From positions 1-16,428 of the forward strand of contig CAJUBX010000051.1 in the NCBI GenBank assembly GCA_910585165.1: a DNA stretch of 16,428 nucleotides, given 5' to 3'. The number at the start of each line of letters is the position of its first letter. Position 1 is the first letter of the stretch. The translations under genes and the position numbers were made by a program. This stretch comes from an uncultured Oscillibacter sp. (GTDB taxonomy: Bacteria; Bacillota; Clostridia; Oscillospirales; Oscillospiraceae). The notes below the pieces were generated by a model. That model did not search any database and was not told the DNA's origin. It worked only from the letters and a program-made list of their open reading frames with translations. This document shows, piece by piece, positions 7,289 through 14,166 of this stretch.

Positions 7289-7441
7289 AGATACTTTTCA
7301 ACAGCGAGTTTCGCTGTGGTCGCCTTCGGCGGCCAGTTTATATGACTTCATAGTTCCGTTACTGCGCGCTTTGCGCGCCGGCAGGCCTAGAGCCTGCTGC
7401 TTGAAAAATGGCATTGCCATTTTTCAACTTAACGGACTATA
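7261..7441. mobile_element. MITE-like element of two consecutive cloverleaf structures
   Basis: The ends are inverted: TATAGTC (7261-7267) and GACTATA (7435-7441), with weaker similarity continuing to TTGAAAA on each side. If TA is the duplicated target, the body is 7263-7439. Cloverleaf 1: outer stem AGTCAATAAACT (7264-7275) with AGTTTATATGACT (7335-7347, one bulge), enclosing hairpins 7276-7300 (11 bp), 7301-7317 (7 bp) and 7318-7334 (7 bp, one wobble), each with a 3-nt loop and no unpaired bases at the junction. Cloverleaf 2: outer stem 7350-7361 with 7430-7440 (one bulge), enclosing hairpins 7364-7378 (6 bp), 7379-7399 (8 bp with one wobble) and 7401-7427 (12 bp). No credible ORF. It may be a non-autonomous transposable repeat or a structured RNA; copy number in the genome would decide. 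Confidence 0.65.
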
Positions 7442-7470
7442 TCATAGCACTTGCGGCGGGGGTTTGCAAG

Positions 7471-7505
7471 GACAAAGGAACGGGCCCGGCGGCAGGCCGG
7501 GCCCG
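7471..7505 (-). terminator. Intrinsic terminator of metG
   Basis: CGGGCCCGGC (7481-7490) and GCCGGGCCCG (7496-7505) form a perfect 10-bp stem with a 5-nt loop. On the minus strand it is followed by TTCCTTTGTCC, a U-rich tail. It lies about 54 nt past the metG stop. Confidence 0.75.
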
Positions 7506-7522
7506 TTGAAGGGTCTTGCTTT

Positions 7523-7550
7523 GAGCCTGTCCTGATTTTGAGGCAGGCTC
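7523..7550. repeat. 28-bp palindrome resembling fused ends of the 160-bp element family
   Basis: GAGCCTG (7523-7529) pairs with CAGGCTC (7544-7550); after a bulged T, CCT pairs with AGG around loop GATTTTG. The left end GAGCCTGTCC differs at one base from the left end of the 14881 element (GAGCCTATCC). It sits 8 nt past the metG stop and lacks a U-tract, so it is not an obvious terminator. It could be a deletion remnant of the family or a chance hairpin. Confidence 0.35.
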
Positions 7551-7558
7551 TTAATCCC

Positions 7559-9526
7559 TCAGCAGAGCTTGGCTCCGGCGGGAATGGCGTCGTCCACCAT
7601 CAGAAGGTGGAGGACCTCCTCCCCCTTCTCCTTGTGGACGGCGGAGATCAGCATGCCGCAGCTCTCCAGGCCCATCATCTTCCGGGGCGGCAGGTTCACG
7701 ATGGCAACCAAAGTCTTGCCCACCAGGGCCTCCGGCTCGTACCACTTGCGGATGCCGGAGAGGATCTGCCGGTCCGTGCCGGTGCCGTCGTCCAGAATGA
7801 ACTTCAGGAGCTTTTCGCTCTTTTTCACCGCCTCGCAGGACTTCACCTTCACCACCCGGAAGTCGCTTTTGCAGAAGGTGTCGAAGTCCACCGCCTCGGC
7901 AAGCTGGGGCTCCAGCTCCACGCCGGACTCCGCCTGCTTCGCGGCCTCCACGGCGGCCTCCAGCTCCTGGAGGGCCTTGTCCGTGTCCACCCGGGGGAAC
8001 AGGTTCTCCCCCTTGGCCACGTGAACGTCCGCCGGCAGGGCGGCCCACATGGAGGCGCTCAGCCAGGTCTGAACGGAGGCGTCCGCCCCAATCTGGGCAA
8101 AGAGCCTGTCCATGCTCACGGGCATAAAGGGGGTCAGCAGAATGCCGCAGACACGGGTGGCCTCCAGCAGGTGGTAGAGGACGCTGGCCAGGCGGGGGCC
8201 GTTTTGCTCCATGTCCTTGGCCAGGGTCCAGGGGGTGTTTTCGTCGATATACTTGTTGGCCCGCTGGACCACCTTAAAGACCTCCTCCAGGGCCTTGTGG
8301 GGGGCGTAGTGCTCCATGGCGTCCTCATATTTATCCCGCAGGCCCAGCACCAGCTTCACCAGCTCGTCGTCCCGCTCCTTCTCATAGCGCCGCGCCGCGG
8401 GCAGCGTCCCGCCGAAGTATTTGCCCGCCATGGCGGTGGTGCGGGAGACCAGGTTCCCCAGGTCGTTGGCAAGGTCGGTATTGATGGTCTGAATCAAAAG
8501 CTCGTTGGAGAAATTGCCGTCGGAGCCGAAGGGGAAGGTCCGCATCAGGAAGAAGCGCAGGGCGTCCACGCCGAACTGCTCCGCCAGGATATAGGGGTCC
8601 ACCACGTTGCCCTTGGACTTGGACATCTTGCCGCCGTCCAGCAGCAGCCAGCCGTGGCCGAAGCACTTCTTGGGCACCGGCTCGCCCAGGCTCATGAGCA
8701 TGGCGGGCCAGATGATGGAGTGGAAGCGGACGATCTCCTTGCCCACGATGTTCACGCCGGGCCACCAGCCCTTTTCGTAGTCGTCGTAGCGGCCGTTGCC
8801 ATAGCCCAGGGCGGTGATATAGTTGGAAAGGGCGTCCACCCAGACATAGACCACGTGTCCCGGATCGAAGTCCACGGGCACGCCCCAGGAAAAGCTGGTC
8901 CGGGAGACGCACAGGTCCTCCAGGCCGGGGTCGATGAAGTTGCGGATCATCTCGTTGACCCGGGAGCGGGGCTCCAGAAAGTCCGTGTTTTCCAGCAGGT
9001 CCCGGATTTTATCCGCGTACTTGCTCAGGCGGAAGAAATAGGCCTCCTCCTCCGCGTCCTGCACCTCCCGCCCGCAGTCGGGGCACTTGCCGTCCTTGAG
9101 CTGGCTCTCCGTCCAGAAGGACTCACAGGGCTTGCAGTACTTGCCCTTGTAGGTGCCCTTGTAGATGTCCCCGTTATCATGGAGCCTGCGGAAGATATAC
9201 TGGATGGACTTCACATGGTAATCGTCGGTGGTGCGGATGAAGCGATCGTTGGAGATGTTCATCAGCTTCCACAGGTCCCGCACGCCCCGGGGGCCCTCCA
9301 CGATGCGGTCCACGAACTCCTTGGGGGTGACGCCGGCCTCCCGGGCCTTGTCCTCGATTTTCTGGCCGTGCTCGTCGGTGCCGGTGAGGAACATCACGTC
9401 CTCCCCCAGAAGGCGGTGGTAGCGGGCCAGCACGTCGGTTGCGACGGTGCAGTAGGTGTGGCCGATGTGGAGCTTGTCCGAGGGGTAGTAAATCGGCGTG
9501 GTGATATAGAACTTCTTCTTGTCCAT
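7559..9526 (-). CDS. metG: Methionine--tRNA ligase
   Basis: 655 aa, class I synthetase that charges tRNA-Met with methionine. The Rossmann core has the HIGH signature at 20-23 and KMSKS at 300-304. The connective domain has two CxxC pairs (C131/C134 and C148/C151), the zinc-knuckle type of the longer bacterial MetRS form. An anticodon-binding helical domain follows, and residues from about 550 form the C-terminal tRNA-binding (EMAP-like) domain, seen as FDTFCKSDFRVVKV through LPPRKMMGLESCGM. AAAGGAGA (9540-9533) lies 6 nt before the ATG. It has its own promoter and terminator, so it is monocistronic. No T-box or SAM riboswitch features are seen in its short leader. Confidence 0.98.
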   Translation of the reverse strand: MDKKKFYITTPIYYPSDKLHIGHTYCTVATDVLARYHRLLGEDVMFLTGTDEHGQKIEDKAREAGVTPKEFVDRIVEGPRGVRDLWKLMNISNDRFIRTTDDYHVKSIQYIFRRLHDNGDIYKGTYKGKYCKPCESFWTESQLKDGKCPDCGREVQDAEEEAYFFRLSKYADKIRDLLENTDFLEPRSRVNEMIRNFIDPGLEDLCVSRTSFSWGVPVDFDPGHVVYVWVDALSNYITALGYGNGRYDDYEKGWWPGVNIVGKEIVRFHSIIWPAMLMSLGEPVPKKCFGHGWLLLDGGKMSKSKGNVVDPYILAEQFGVDALRFFLMRTFPFGSDGNFSNELLIQTINTDLANDLGNLVSRTTAMAGKYFGGTLPAARRYEKERDDELVKLVLGLRDKYEDAMEHYAPHKALEEVFKVVQRANKYIDENTPWTLAKDMEQNGPRLASVLYHLLEATRVCGILLTPFMPVSMDRLFAQIGADASVQTWLSASMWAALPADVHVAKGENLFPRVDTDKALQELEAAVEAAKQAESGVELEPQLAEAVDFDTFCKSDFRVVKVKSCEAVKKSEKLLKFILDDGTGTDRQILSGIRKWYEPEALVGKTLVAIVNLPPRKMMGLESCGMLISAVHKEKGEEVLHLLMVDDAIPAGAKLC

Positions 9527-9544
9527 GGTCTTTCTCCTTTATCA

Positions 9545-9571
9545 CGGCGGCCCCGGATGGAAGGGCCGCCG
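9545..9571 (-). other. metG leader stem-loop
   Basis: CGGCGGCCC (9545-9553) and GGGCCGCCG (9563-9571) form a 9-bp GC stem with a 9-nt loop. It lies between the predicted metG start site (near 9600) and the Shine-Dalgarno (9540-9533), ending only 4 nt from the latter. On the minus strand it is followed by TGATAAAGGAG, with no U-run, so it is not a terminator. It might modulate ribosome access. Confidence 0.45.
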
Positions 9572-9606
9572 GTACTGACAGGCGCAGGCGGTTTCACAGC
9601 CGGTTT

Positions 9607-9635
9607 ATTATACCGGAAGCGGCGGAAAAATACAA
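9607..9635 (-). promoter_or_regulatory. metG promoter
   Basis: On the minus strand a perfect -10 TATAAT (9612-9607) follows TTGTAT (9635-9630) with a 17-bp spacer. The predicted start is near 9600, about 74 nt before the ATG. Confidence 0.75.
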
Positions 9636-9654
9636 GCGGGTTTTTGCGGCCCGC
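9626..9654 (-). terminator. Probable niaR terminator
   Basis: On the minus strand GCGGG (9654-9650) pairs with CCCGC (9640-9636), followed by TTGTATTTTT. The stem is only 5 bp, but it starts 1 nt after the niaR stop and the tail is U-rich. The tail overlaps the -35 box of the metG promoter. Confidence 0.45.
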
Positions 9655-9655
9655 C

Positions 9656-10168
9656 TCAGCCCTCCAGCAGGACGCCCAGGGTCCGCAGAGCGTCCCGCAC
9701 CCGGGAAAAGGCGGCCTCGTCCGGGCAGGAGAGGGTGTGGAGGTGAATGCCGCCGGTAAGGTCCGAGAGGGGCCGGGCCCCCTCCTGGGCGCAGCGGGAG
9801 AGGAACTGGCCCACGTCGTAGCGGCTGGAAAGCTGGAGGGGCCCGGTGAGCTGGCCGTAGACGGGGTGGTCCACGATCACGTCCAGAACGTCGCAGCCCT
9901 GGTCCACGATGGCGTTGAGCTCCGCCTCCATGCCCGCCGCGTCGTGGCGGCAGGCCACATGGCGGATAAGGCCCCGGCTGGCCCGGAGAATGACATAGCC
10001 CCTGGGCGTGGCGGAGATGTCCGCCCCGGCGGCCCGGAGCAGGGCCACGTCCCCCACCACCGCCTGGCGGCTGACGGAAAAGCGCTCCGCCAGATACCCG
10101 GCGCTGACGGGGCGGCTGGAATGCCGCAGATATTCCAAAATGGCCTGGCGCCGTTCCCCGGCCCGCAT
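9656..10168 (-). CDS. niaR: NiaR-type transcriptional repressor of niacin/NAD metabolism (HTH + 3H domain)
   Basis: 170 aa. The N-terminal winged helix (about 1-60) reads RRQAILEYLRH...VSAGYLAERFSVSRQAVVGDVALLRAAG, the HTH-11 type. The C-terminal 3H domain has CRHDAAGMEAEL (H75, E83), VDHPVYGQL (H101) and GGIHLHTL (H142, H144), matching the metal-binding His/Glu pattern of that family. NiaR represses niacin uptake and NAD synthesis genes when nicotinic acid is plentiful. No nad or niacin-transport gene is adjacent, so its targets lie elsewhere. GGGGAGG (10183-10177) is 8 nt before the ATG. A TATACT box lies upstream on the minus strand (about 10205-10200), but no clear -35 box accompanies it. 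Confidence 0.93.
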   Translation of the reverse strand: MRAGERRQAILEYLRHSSRPVSAGYLAERFSVSRQAVVGDVALLRAAGADISATPRGYVILRASRGLIRHVACRHDAAGMEAELNAIVDQGCDVLDVIVDHPVYGQLTGPLQLSSRYDVGQFLSRCAQEGARPLSDLTGGIHLHTLSCPDEAAFSRVRDALRTLGVLLEG

Positions 10169-10240
10169 AAAAATCCCTCCCCGGATTTGAACTGAATATA
10201 GTATAGCACAAATTTGGAAAAAAGAAAAGGGCCGCCGGGC

Positions 10241-10276
10241 CCCAAAAAGAAACGATACCCCGCAGGGTATCGTTTC
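10241..10276 (-). terminator. Intrinsic terminator of typA
   Basis: GAAACGATACCC (10249-10260) and GGGTATCGTTTC (10265-10276) form a perfect 12-bp stem with loop CGCA. On the minus strand CTTTTTGGGG follows, a standard U-tract. It starts 18 nt after the typA stop. Confidence 0.88.
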
Positions 10277-10294
10277 CAGGGGGAAGAACGCCCC

Positions 10295-12118
10295 TCACTT
10301 CTTCCCGTGGAGAGCCTTCATCCGCTTTTCGTGGTCCAGGATGCTCTTGCGCATCCTAAGGCTCTTGGGGGTCACCTCCAGCAGCTCGTCGTCCGCCAGA
10401 AACTCCAGACACTGCTCCAGGCTCATCTGCTTGGGGGGCACCAGGCGCAGGGCCTCGTCGGAGCCGCTGGCCCGGGTGTTGGTCAGCTGCTTTTTCTTGC
10501 ACACGTTCACCGTCATATCCTCGCTCCGGGGGGAGACCCCGATGACCATGCCGCCGTACACCGGCACCCCCGCGCCGATGAAGAGGGTCCCCCGCTCCTG
10601 GGCGTTGAAGAGGCCGTAGGTAATGGACTCGCCGGTCTCGAAGGAGATGAGGGAGCCGCTGCCCCGGCGGGAAATCTCCCCCTTATAGGGGGCGTAGCTG
10701 TCGAAGACGGAGGCCATGATGCCCTCGCCCTTGGTGTCGGTGAGGAAGTCGTTGCGGTAGCCAAATAAGCCCCGGGCGGGAATCAGGAACTCCACCTTCA
10801 TGCGGCTTCCCACGGGGGTCATCTCCACCATGTCCGCCTTCCGCTGGCCCAGCTTCTCGATGACCGCGCCCACGCACTCGCCGGGCACGTCCACCACCAG
10901 CCGCTCAATGGGTTCGCACTTCTTCCCGTCAATCTCCTTGTACAGCACCCGGGCGGGGGACACCTGGAACTCGTAGCCCTCCCGGCGCATGGTCTCAATC
11001 AGGATGGAAAGGGACATCTCCCCCCGGCCCGCCACGTTGAAGGCGGTCTCCTTGTCCGTCTCGGTGACCCGCAGGGATACGTCCCGCAGGGTCTCCCGGA
11101 ACAGCCGCTCCCGGATCTGGCGGGAGGTGACGAACTTGCCCTCCCGCCCGGCGAAGGGGGAGTCGTTGACGGAGAAGGTCATCTCCAGGGTGGGGGCGGA
11201 AATCTTCACAAAGGGCAGGGCCTCCACCGCGGCGGGGGCGCAGATGGTGTCGCCGATGGTCACGTCAGGGATGCCGCTCATGGCGATGATGTTCCCGGCG
11301 AAGGCCTCGGTTACGCTCTTGCGGCCCAGGCCGTCGAACTCGTAGATGGCCGTGGCCTTGGCCTTGCGGAGGACGGCCTCCGGGTCGTGGTAGTTGCACA
11401 CGGCAATCTCCTGGTTCTGCTTCAAAGAGCCCCGCTCAATGCGGCCGATGGCGATGCGGCCCACGAACTCGTTGTAGTCGATGGAGCTCACCAGCATCTG
11501 GAAGGGCTCGTCCACATTGGCCTCGGGGGCGGGGATATACTCCAGGATGGTGTCGAAGAGGGGCTTCAAATCCGTGCCCTGCACCGTGGGGGAGCAGGAG
11601 GCGGTGCCGTTGCGGCCGGAGCAGAACAGCATGGGGGAGTCCAGCTGCTCGCTGGTCGCGTCCAGGTCCATGAGAAGCTCCAGCACCTCGTCGATGACCT
11701 CGTAGACCCGCTGGTCGGGGCGGTCGATTTTGTTGACCACCACAATGACCCGGTGCCCCAGCTCCAGGGCGCGGCTGAGGACGAAGCGGGTCTGGGGCAT
11801 GGGGCCCTCGGCGGCGTCCACCAGGAGGATGACGCCGTTGACCATTTTGAGGACCCGCTCCACCTCGCCGCCGAAGTCGGCGTGGCCCGGGGTGTCCACA
11901 ATGTTGATCTTGGTGTCGCCGTACTGGATGGCGGTGTTTTTCGCCAGGATGGTGATGCCCCGCTCCCGCTCCAGATCGCCGGAGTCCATGACCCGCTCCA
12001 CAACCTCCTGGTTGTCCCGGTAGACGCCGCCCTGCTTGAGCATTTCGTCCACCAGGGTGGTCTTGCCGTGGTCCACGTGGGCGATGATCGCGATATTTCT
12101 CAGGTGTTCGTTCTGCAT
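10295..12118 (-). CDS. typA: Translational GTPase TypA/BipA
   Basis: 607 aa, the normal length. A ribosome-binding GTPase of the EF-G/LepA group, linked to ribosome assembly and stress or cold adaptation. G motifs are at the N-terminus: AHVDHGKT (13-20), the effector segment RERGITI, DTPGHADF and NKIDRP. Domain II, domain III and the TypA-specific C-terminal domain follow, the last with RGLFGYRNDFLTDTKGEGI and a Lys/Arg-rich end. Shine-Dalgarno GGAG lies 11 nt before the ATG at 12118. It has its own promoter and terminator and is flanked by unrelated genes, so it is probably monocistronic. Confidence 0.97.
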   Translation of the reverse strand: MQNEHLRNIAIIAHVDHGKTTLVDEMLKQGGVYRDNQEVVERVMDSGDLERERGITILAKNTAIQYGDTKINIVDTPGHADFGGEVERVLKMVNGVILLVDAAEGPMPQTRFVLSRALELGHRVIVVVNKIDRPDQRVYEVIDEVLELLMDLDATSEQLDSPMLFCSGRNGTASCSPTVQGTDLKPLFDTILEYIPAPEANVDEPFQMLVSSIDYNEFVGRIAIGRIERGSLKQNQEIAVCNYHDPEAVLRKAKATAIYEFDGLGRKSVTEAFAGNIIAMSGIPDVTIGDTICAPAAVEALPFVKISAPTLEMTFSVNDSPFAGREGKFVTSRQIRERLFRETLRDVSLRVTETDKETAFNVAGRGEMSLSILIETMRREGYEFQVSPARVLYKEIDGKKCEPIERLVVDVPGECVGAVIEKLGQRKADMVEMTPVGSRMKVEFLIPARGLFGYRNDFLTDTKGEGIMASVFDSYAPYKGEISRRGSGSLISFETGESITYGLFNAQERGTLFIGAGVPVYGGMVIGVSPRSEDMTVNVCKKKQLTNTRASGSDEALRLVPPKQMSLEQCLEFLADDELLEVTPKSLRMRKSILDHEKRMKALHGKK

Positions 12119-12187
12119 ACGTTCAAAGGCTCCTTTAAAAGGCGGATTTTCCGCCCTAGAATCCAGGATAAAATTTCACGGTTTCTT

Positions 12188-12216
12188 ATTATATGCCACT
12201 CCGCGCCGCATTTCAA
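12188..12216 (-). promoter_or_regulatory. typA promoter
   Basis: On the minus strand TTGAAA (12216-12211), a 17-bp spacer and a perfect TATAAT (12193-12188). Transcription would start near 12181, giving a leader of about 63 nt that contains a small hairpin, GGCGG-ATTTT-CCGCC (12141-12155), before the Shine-Dalgarno. Confidence 0.85.
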
Positions 12217-12280
12217 CGGAAGAATCCACATTTTTCGGGAGTTTTTCACGAAAAATCCAAGTCACCTTGGACAAGATGCC

Positions 12281-12310
12281 AAAAAACGGAGGCGGCCTGC
12301 GCCGCCTCCG
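12281..12310 (-). terminator. Intrinsic terminator of the carboxypeptidase gene, displaced by an inserted repeat
   Basis: CGGAGGCGGC (12287-12296) and GCCGCCTCCG (12301-12310) form a perfect 10-bp stem with loop CTGC. On the minus strand six T follow. The carboxypeptidase stop codon is at 12480, 169 nt away, and the intervening DNA is almost entirely a 160-bp repeat. Confidence 0.8.
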
Positions 12311-12319
12311 CCGGATTTA

Positions 12320-12479
12320 GAACCTGTATTCACAACCGTCGAACGCTGTCTGGGCGGTCTTTTTCCCGCCATACTGCGTCGATTTCCCTTGCAATCCGTC
12401 AGGATTGCTGCGGAAAATCTCCTTGTCTGACGAGAAAAATCCTCGCCCATCCAGCATCCCCGGTTATGAATACAGGTTC
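12320..12479 (+). mobile_element. 160-bp MITE-like repeat, copy A
   Basis: Inverted ends: AGAACCTGTATTCA (12319-12332) is exactly complementary to 12467-12480, and pairing resumes after one mismatch (AACCG/CGGTT), 19 of 20 in all. It is flanked by TTA at 12317-12319 and 12480-12482, a candidate 3-bp target duplication; the right copy is the complement of the TAA stop of the carboxypeptidase gene. Internally, stem GCAATCC-GTCA-GGATTGC (12391-12408) sits inside a GATTTCC/GGAAAATC stem and is followed by CTTGTCTGAC (12422-12431). Length, ends and interior match the element at 14881-15040. It has no coding capacity, so it would need a transposase in trans. Confidence 0.8.
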
Positions 12480-13304
12480 TTACGATTCCTTTTCCGCCGC
12501 CAGGGTCTCCTCCCGCAGCAGTAAGTACTCCTCAAAGCAAAGCCCGCTGGCCCGCACGTCCAGGGCCACGTCCCGCCCCACATAGCGGTAGTGCCAGGGC
12601 TCATAGCCGATGCCGGTGATCTCGCTTTTGTCGTTGGGGTAGCGGAGGATGAAGCCGTACTCCCAGCAGTGTTCCATGAGCCATTTCTGCTCCTTCGTCT
12701 GCTCCTGCTTCCTGGTCAGGGCCTGGTAGGACTGGGAGACGATGTCCAGGGCCAGCCCCAGCTGGTGCTCGCTGGTGCCGGGGCGGGCCACCCAGCGGCC
12801 CGCCTCCTCCTGGGCGGCCTCCCGGCTGTAGCCCGCGCTCCGCAGGCGGGCGATTTTGTTGTTGTGGAGATAGGCCTGCTTGGCCTGGGTCCGGTAGGCG
12901 GAGCAGATTTTGGGCCGCAGGCCTGCGTCCCGGCAGGCCTGGAGCATGGCGTTTAAATCCTCGTAGGCCCGCTCGTCCACTTTCATTCCGTCCGGCAGGG
13001 CTTTCAGGGTCACTTCGTAATCCTCCGGCAGCTCGTTCCAGGGGTTCACCAGCAGAAGCTGCCAGTCCTCCGCCTCCGGAAAGACGGGGCCCTGCTCCGG
13101 GGGAAGCGGCTCCCCGGCGGGCTCCGGGCTCACCACCGCCAGCTCCGGCAGCTTTGCGGCCTCCTCCGCCTCCTGGGGGGAAATCAGCCGGGCCTCAAAA
13201 ACCGCCTCCGGCTCCCGGAGGAGGGTCTTATAGGACTCCCCCGCCGGGGCTGCGGGCAGAAGCAGCGCCGCCAGCAGCGCCGCCGCCTGTTTCATCCAAT
13301 TCAT
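12480..13304 (-). CDS. VanY-type D-alanyl-D-alanine carboxypeptidase (peptidase M15B), secreted
   Basis: 274 aa. It removes the terminal D-Ala from peptidoglycan stem peptides outside the membrane. A signal peptide is evident (MNWMKQAAALLAALLLPAAPAG, probable cleavage near residue 21, no lipobox Cys). A Pro/Glu-rich spacer leads to the M15 domain: CSAYRTQAKQ, the zinc motif SEHQLGLALD (H180, D187) and YEPWHYRYVG (catalytic E235, ligand H238). AAAGGAA lies 9 nt before the ATG. Its TAA stop is exactly the right-hand flank of a 160-bp repeat, which separates the gene from its terminator at 12281-12310. Nothing in the window points to vancomycin resistance (no vanHAX), so a housekeeping wall role is more likely. 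Confidence 0.92.
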   Translation of the reverse strand: MNWMKQAAALLAALLLPAAPAGESYKTLLREPEAVFEARLISPQEAEEAAKLPELAVVSPEPAGEPLPPEQGPVFPEAEDWQLLLVNPWNELPEDYEVTLKALPDGMKVDERAYEDLNAMLQACRDAGLRPKICSAYRTQAKQAYLHNNKIARLRSAGYSREAAQEEAGRWVARPGTSEHQLGLALDIVSQSYQALTRKQEQTKEQKWLMEHCWEYGFILRYPNDKSEITGIGYEPWHYRYVGRDVALDVRASGLCFEEYLLLREETLAAEKES

Positions 13305-13354
13305 TTGCCGCAGTTCCTTTCCAAGCCCACTATATCTTGTGGTTCGTCTGCTTC

Positions 13355-13383
13355 ATCATACGCCTTTCCCCAGGCAAAAACAA
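13355..13383 (-). promoter_or_regulatory. Possible promoter of the carboxypeptidase gene
   Basis: On the minus strand TTGTTT (13383-13378), a 17-bp spacer and TATGAT (13360-13355). The -35 box is weak. The predicted start near 13348 gives a leader of about 44 nt, which includes a small CCAC/GTGG stem. Confidence 0.5.
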
Positions 13384-13445
13384 GTGGTAATTTATGAACG
13401 GGACAAACTTTTTTCCGCCCTTTGTTCCTCCCGGGACAATTTCTC

Positions 13446-13474
13446 TTTTCATTTTCCGGCCGGCGTGGTATAAT
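13446..13474 (+). promoter_or_regulatory. Promoter of the NUDIX-walR-walK operon
   Basis: TTTTCA (13446-13451), a 17-bp spacer and a perfect TATAAT (13469-13474). Transcription from about 13481 leaves a GC-rich leader of about 87 nt. It contains GGGCCC-TCCG-GGGCCC followed by CTTTT (13530-13550), which could be a weak attenuator but is not convincing. Confidence 0.7.
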
Positions 13475-13567
13475 TCCATAAACAAGCGCCCGGGAAGCGC
13501 CATGGCGCGGCCCGCGGCCGCCAAGCGCCGGGCCCTCCGGGGCCCCTTTTGGAAAGGACTGGAAGAT

Positions 13568-14119
13568 ATGAGCGGGAACATGGACCTGACGGAGCGGACG
13601 CTCTGCCGGGAGGATAAGTTTGAGGGGCGGATTCTCACCGTCCACGTGGACACGGTGGAGCTGCCCGGGGGCCGCACCGCTTCCCGGGAGGTGGCGGACC
13701 ACCCCGGCGGCGTGGCGGTGCTGGCCCTGGATGGGGACAACAATGTTTTGACCGTAACGCAGTACCGCTACCCCTTCGGCAGGACCCTGCTGGAGATTCC
13801 CGCCGGGAAGCTGGACCACCCGGGGGAGGACCCCTATGAGGCGGGCCTGCGGGAGCTGCGGGAGGAGACCGGCGCGGTGCCCGGGCGCTATGAGTCCCTG
13901 GGCCGCATTCTGCCCTCCCCGGGCTGCTACGGGGAAATCCTCCACCTCTACCTGGCCCGGGAGCTGCGGATGTCGGAGCAGTGTCTGGACGAGGACGAGT
14001 TTTTAAACGTGGGGCGGATTCCCTTCGGCGAGATGGTCCGCCGCTGCCTGAGCGGGGAGATTGAGGACGCGAAGACCGTGGCCGCGGTTTTGAAGGCCAA
14101 GATTTTGCTGAACCTGTGA
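13568..14119 (+). CDS. NUDIX hydrolase, ADP-ribose pyrophosphatase type
   Basis: 183 aa from the ATG at 13568, chosen because AAAGGA (13553-13558) lies 9 nt upstream and the protein then begins MSGNMDLTERTL, typical of the ADP-ribose pyrophosphatase (NudF-like) subgroup. An in-frame ATG at 13502, 21 nt after the predicted transcript start, has a poorer ribosome site. The NUDIX box reads GKLDHPGED...LRELREETGAV; the spacing between its first Gly and first Glu is one residue longer than the G-x5-E consensus. The preceding EIPAGKLD is also characteristic of ADP-ribose pyrophosphatases, which split ADP-ribose to AMP and ribose-5-phosphate. The stop is 47 nt before the response regulator and no terminator intervenes, so they are probably co-transcribed. 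Confidence 0.9.
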   Translation: MSGNMDLTERTLCREDKFEGRILTVHVDTVELPGGRTASREVADHPGGVAVLALDGDNNVLTVTQYRYPFGRTLLEIPAGKLDHPGEDPYEAGLRELREETGAVPGRYESLGRILPSPGCYGEILHLYLARELRMSEQCLDEDEFLNVGRIPFGEMVRRCLSGEIEDAKTVAAVLKAKILLNL

Positions 14120-14166
14120 AGCCGGAACGTCCCGGCGGGGGCGGCATGGGAGTTTGGAGGTTGAAT

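Noticed and set aside
7264..7347. The first cloverleaf as a tRNA or tRNA-like gene.
   Set aside because: Arms have 3-nt loops, there is no anticodon loop of 7 nt, no T-loop consensus and no CCA-type 3' end.
7261..7441. The dense short palindromes as a CRISPR array.
   Set aside because: The hairpin sequences differ from one another; there are no repeated direct repeats with regular spacers and no cas genes.
7275..7535. An 86-codon plus-strand open frame running through the cloverleaf element.
   Set aside because: It crosses the hairpins, the element end and the metG terminator, has no ribosome binding site, and its translation looks random.
9527..9600. A T-box or SAM riboswitch in the metG leader.
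   Set aside because: The leader is only about 74 nt, with a single 9-bp hairpin; no T-box sequence, no antiterminator pair and no SAM-riboswitch core are visible.
7451..10195. A 914-codon open frame on the plus strand opposite metG and niaR, and similarly long frames at 1670-3610 (-), 3604-5646 (+) and 5643-7250 (+).
   Set aside because: They are antisense to genes with clear motifs. They are low-complexity translations rich in Gly, Pro, Val, Leu, Gln and His or Arg, typical of GC-rich codon shadows, and match no family I recognise.
12480..13304. A vancomycin-resistance vanY gene.
   Set aside because: No vanH, vanA/B-type ligase or vanX is nearby. Secreted M15B carboxypeptidases are common housekeeping wall enzymes in Clostridia.
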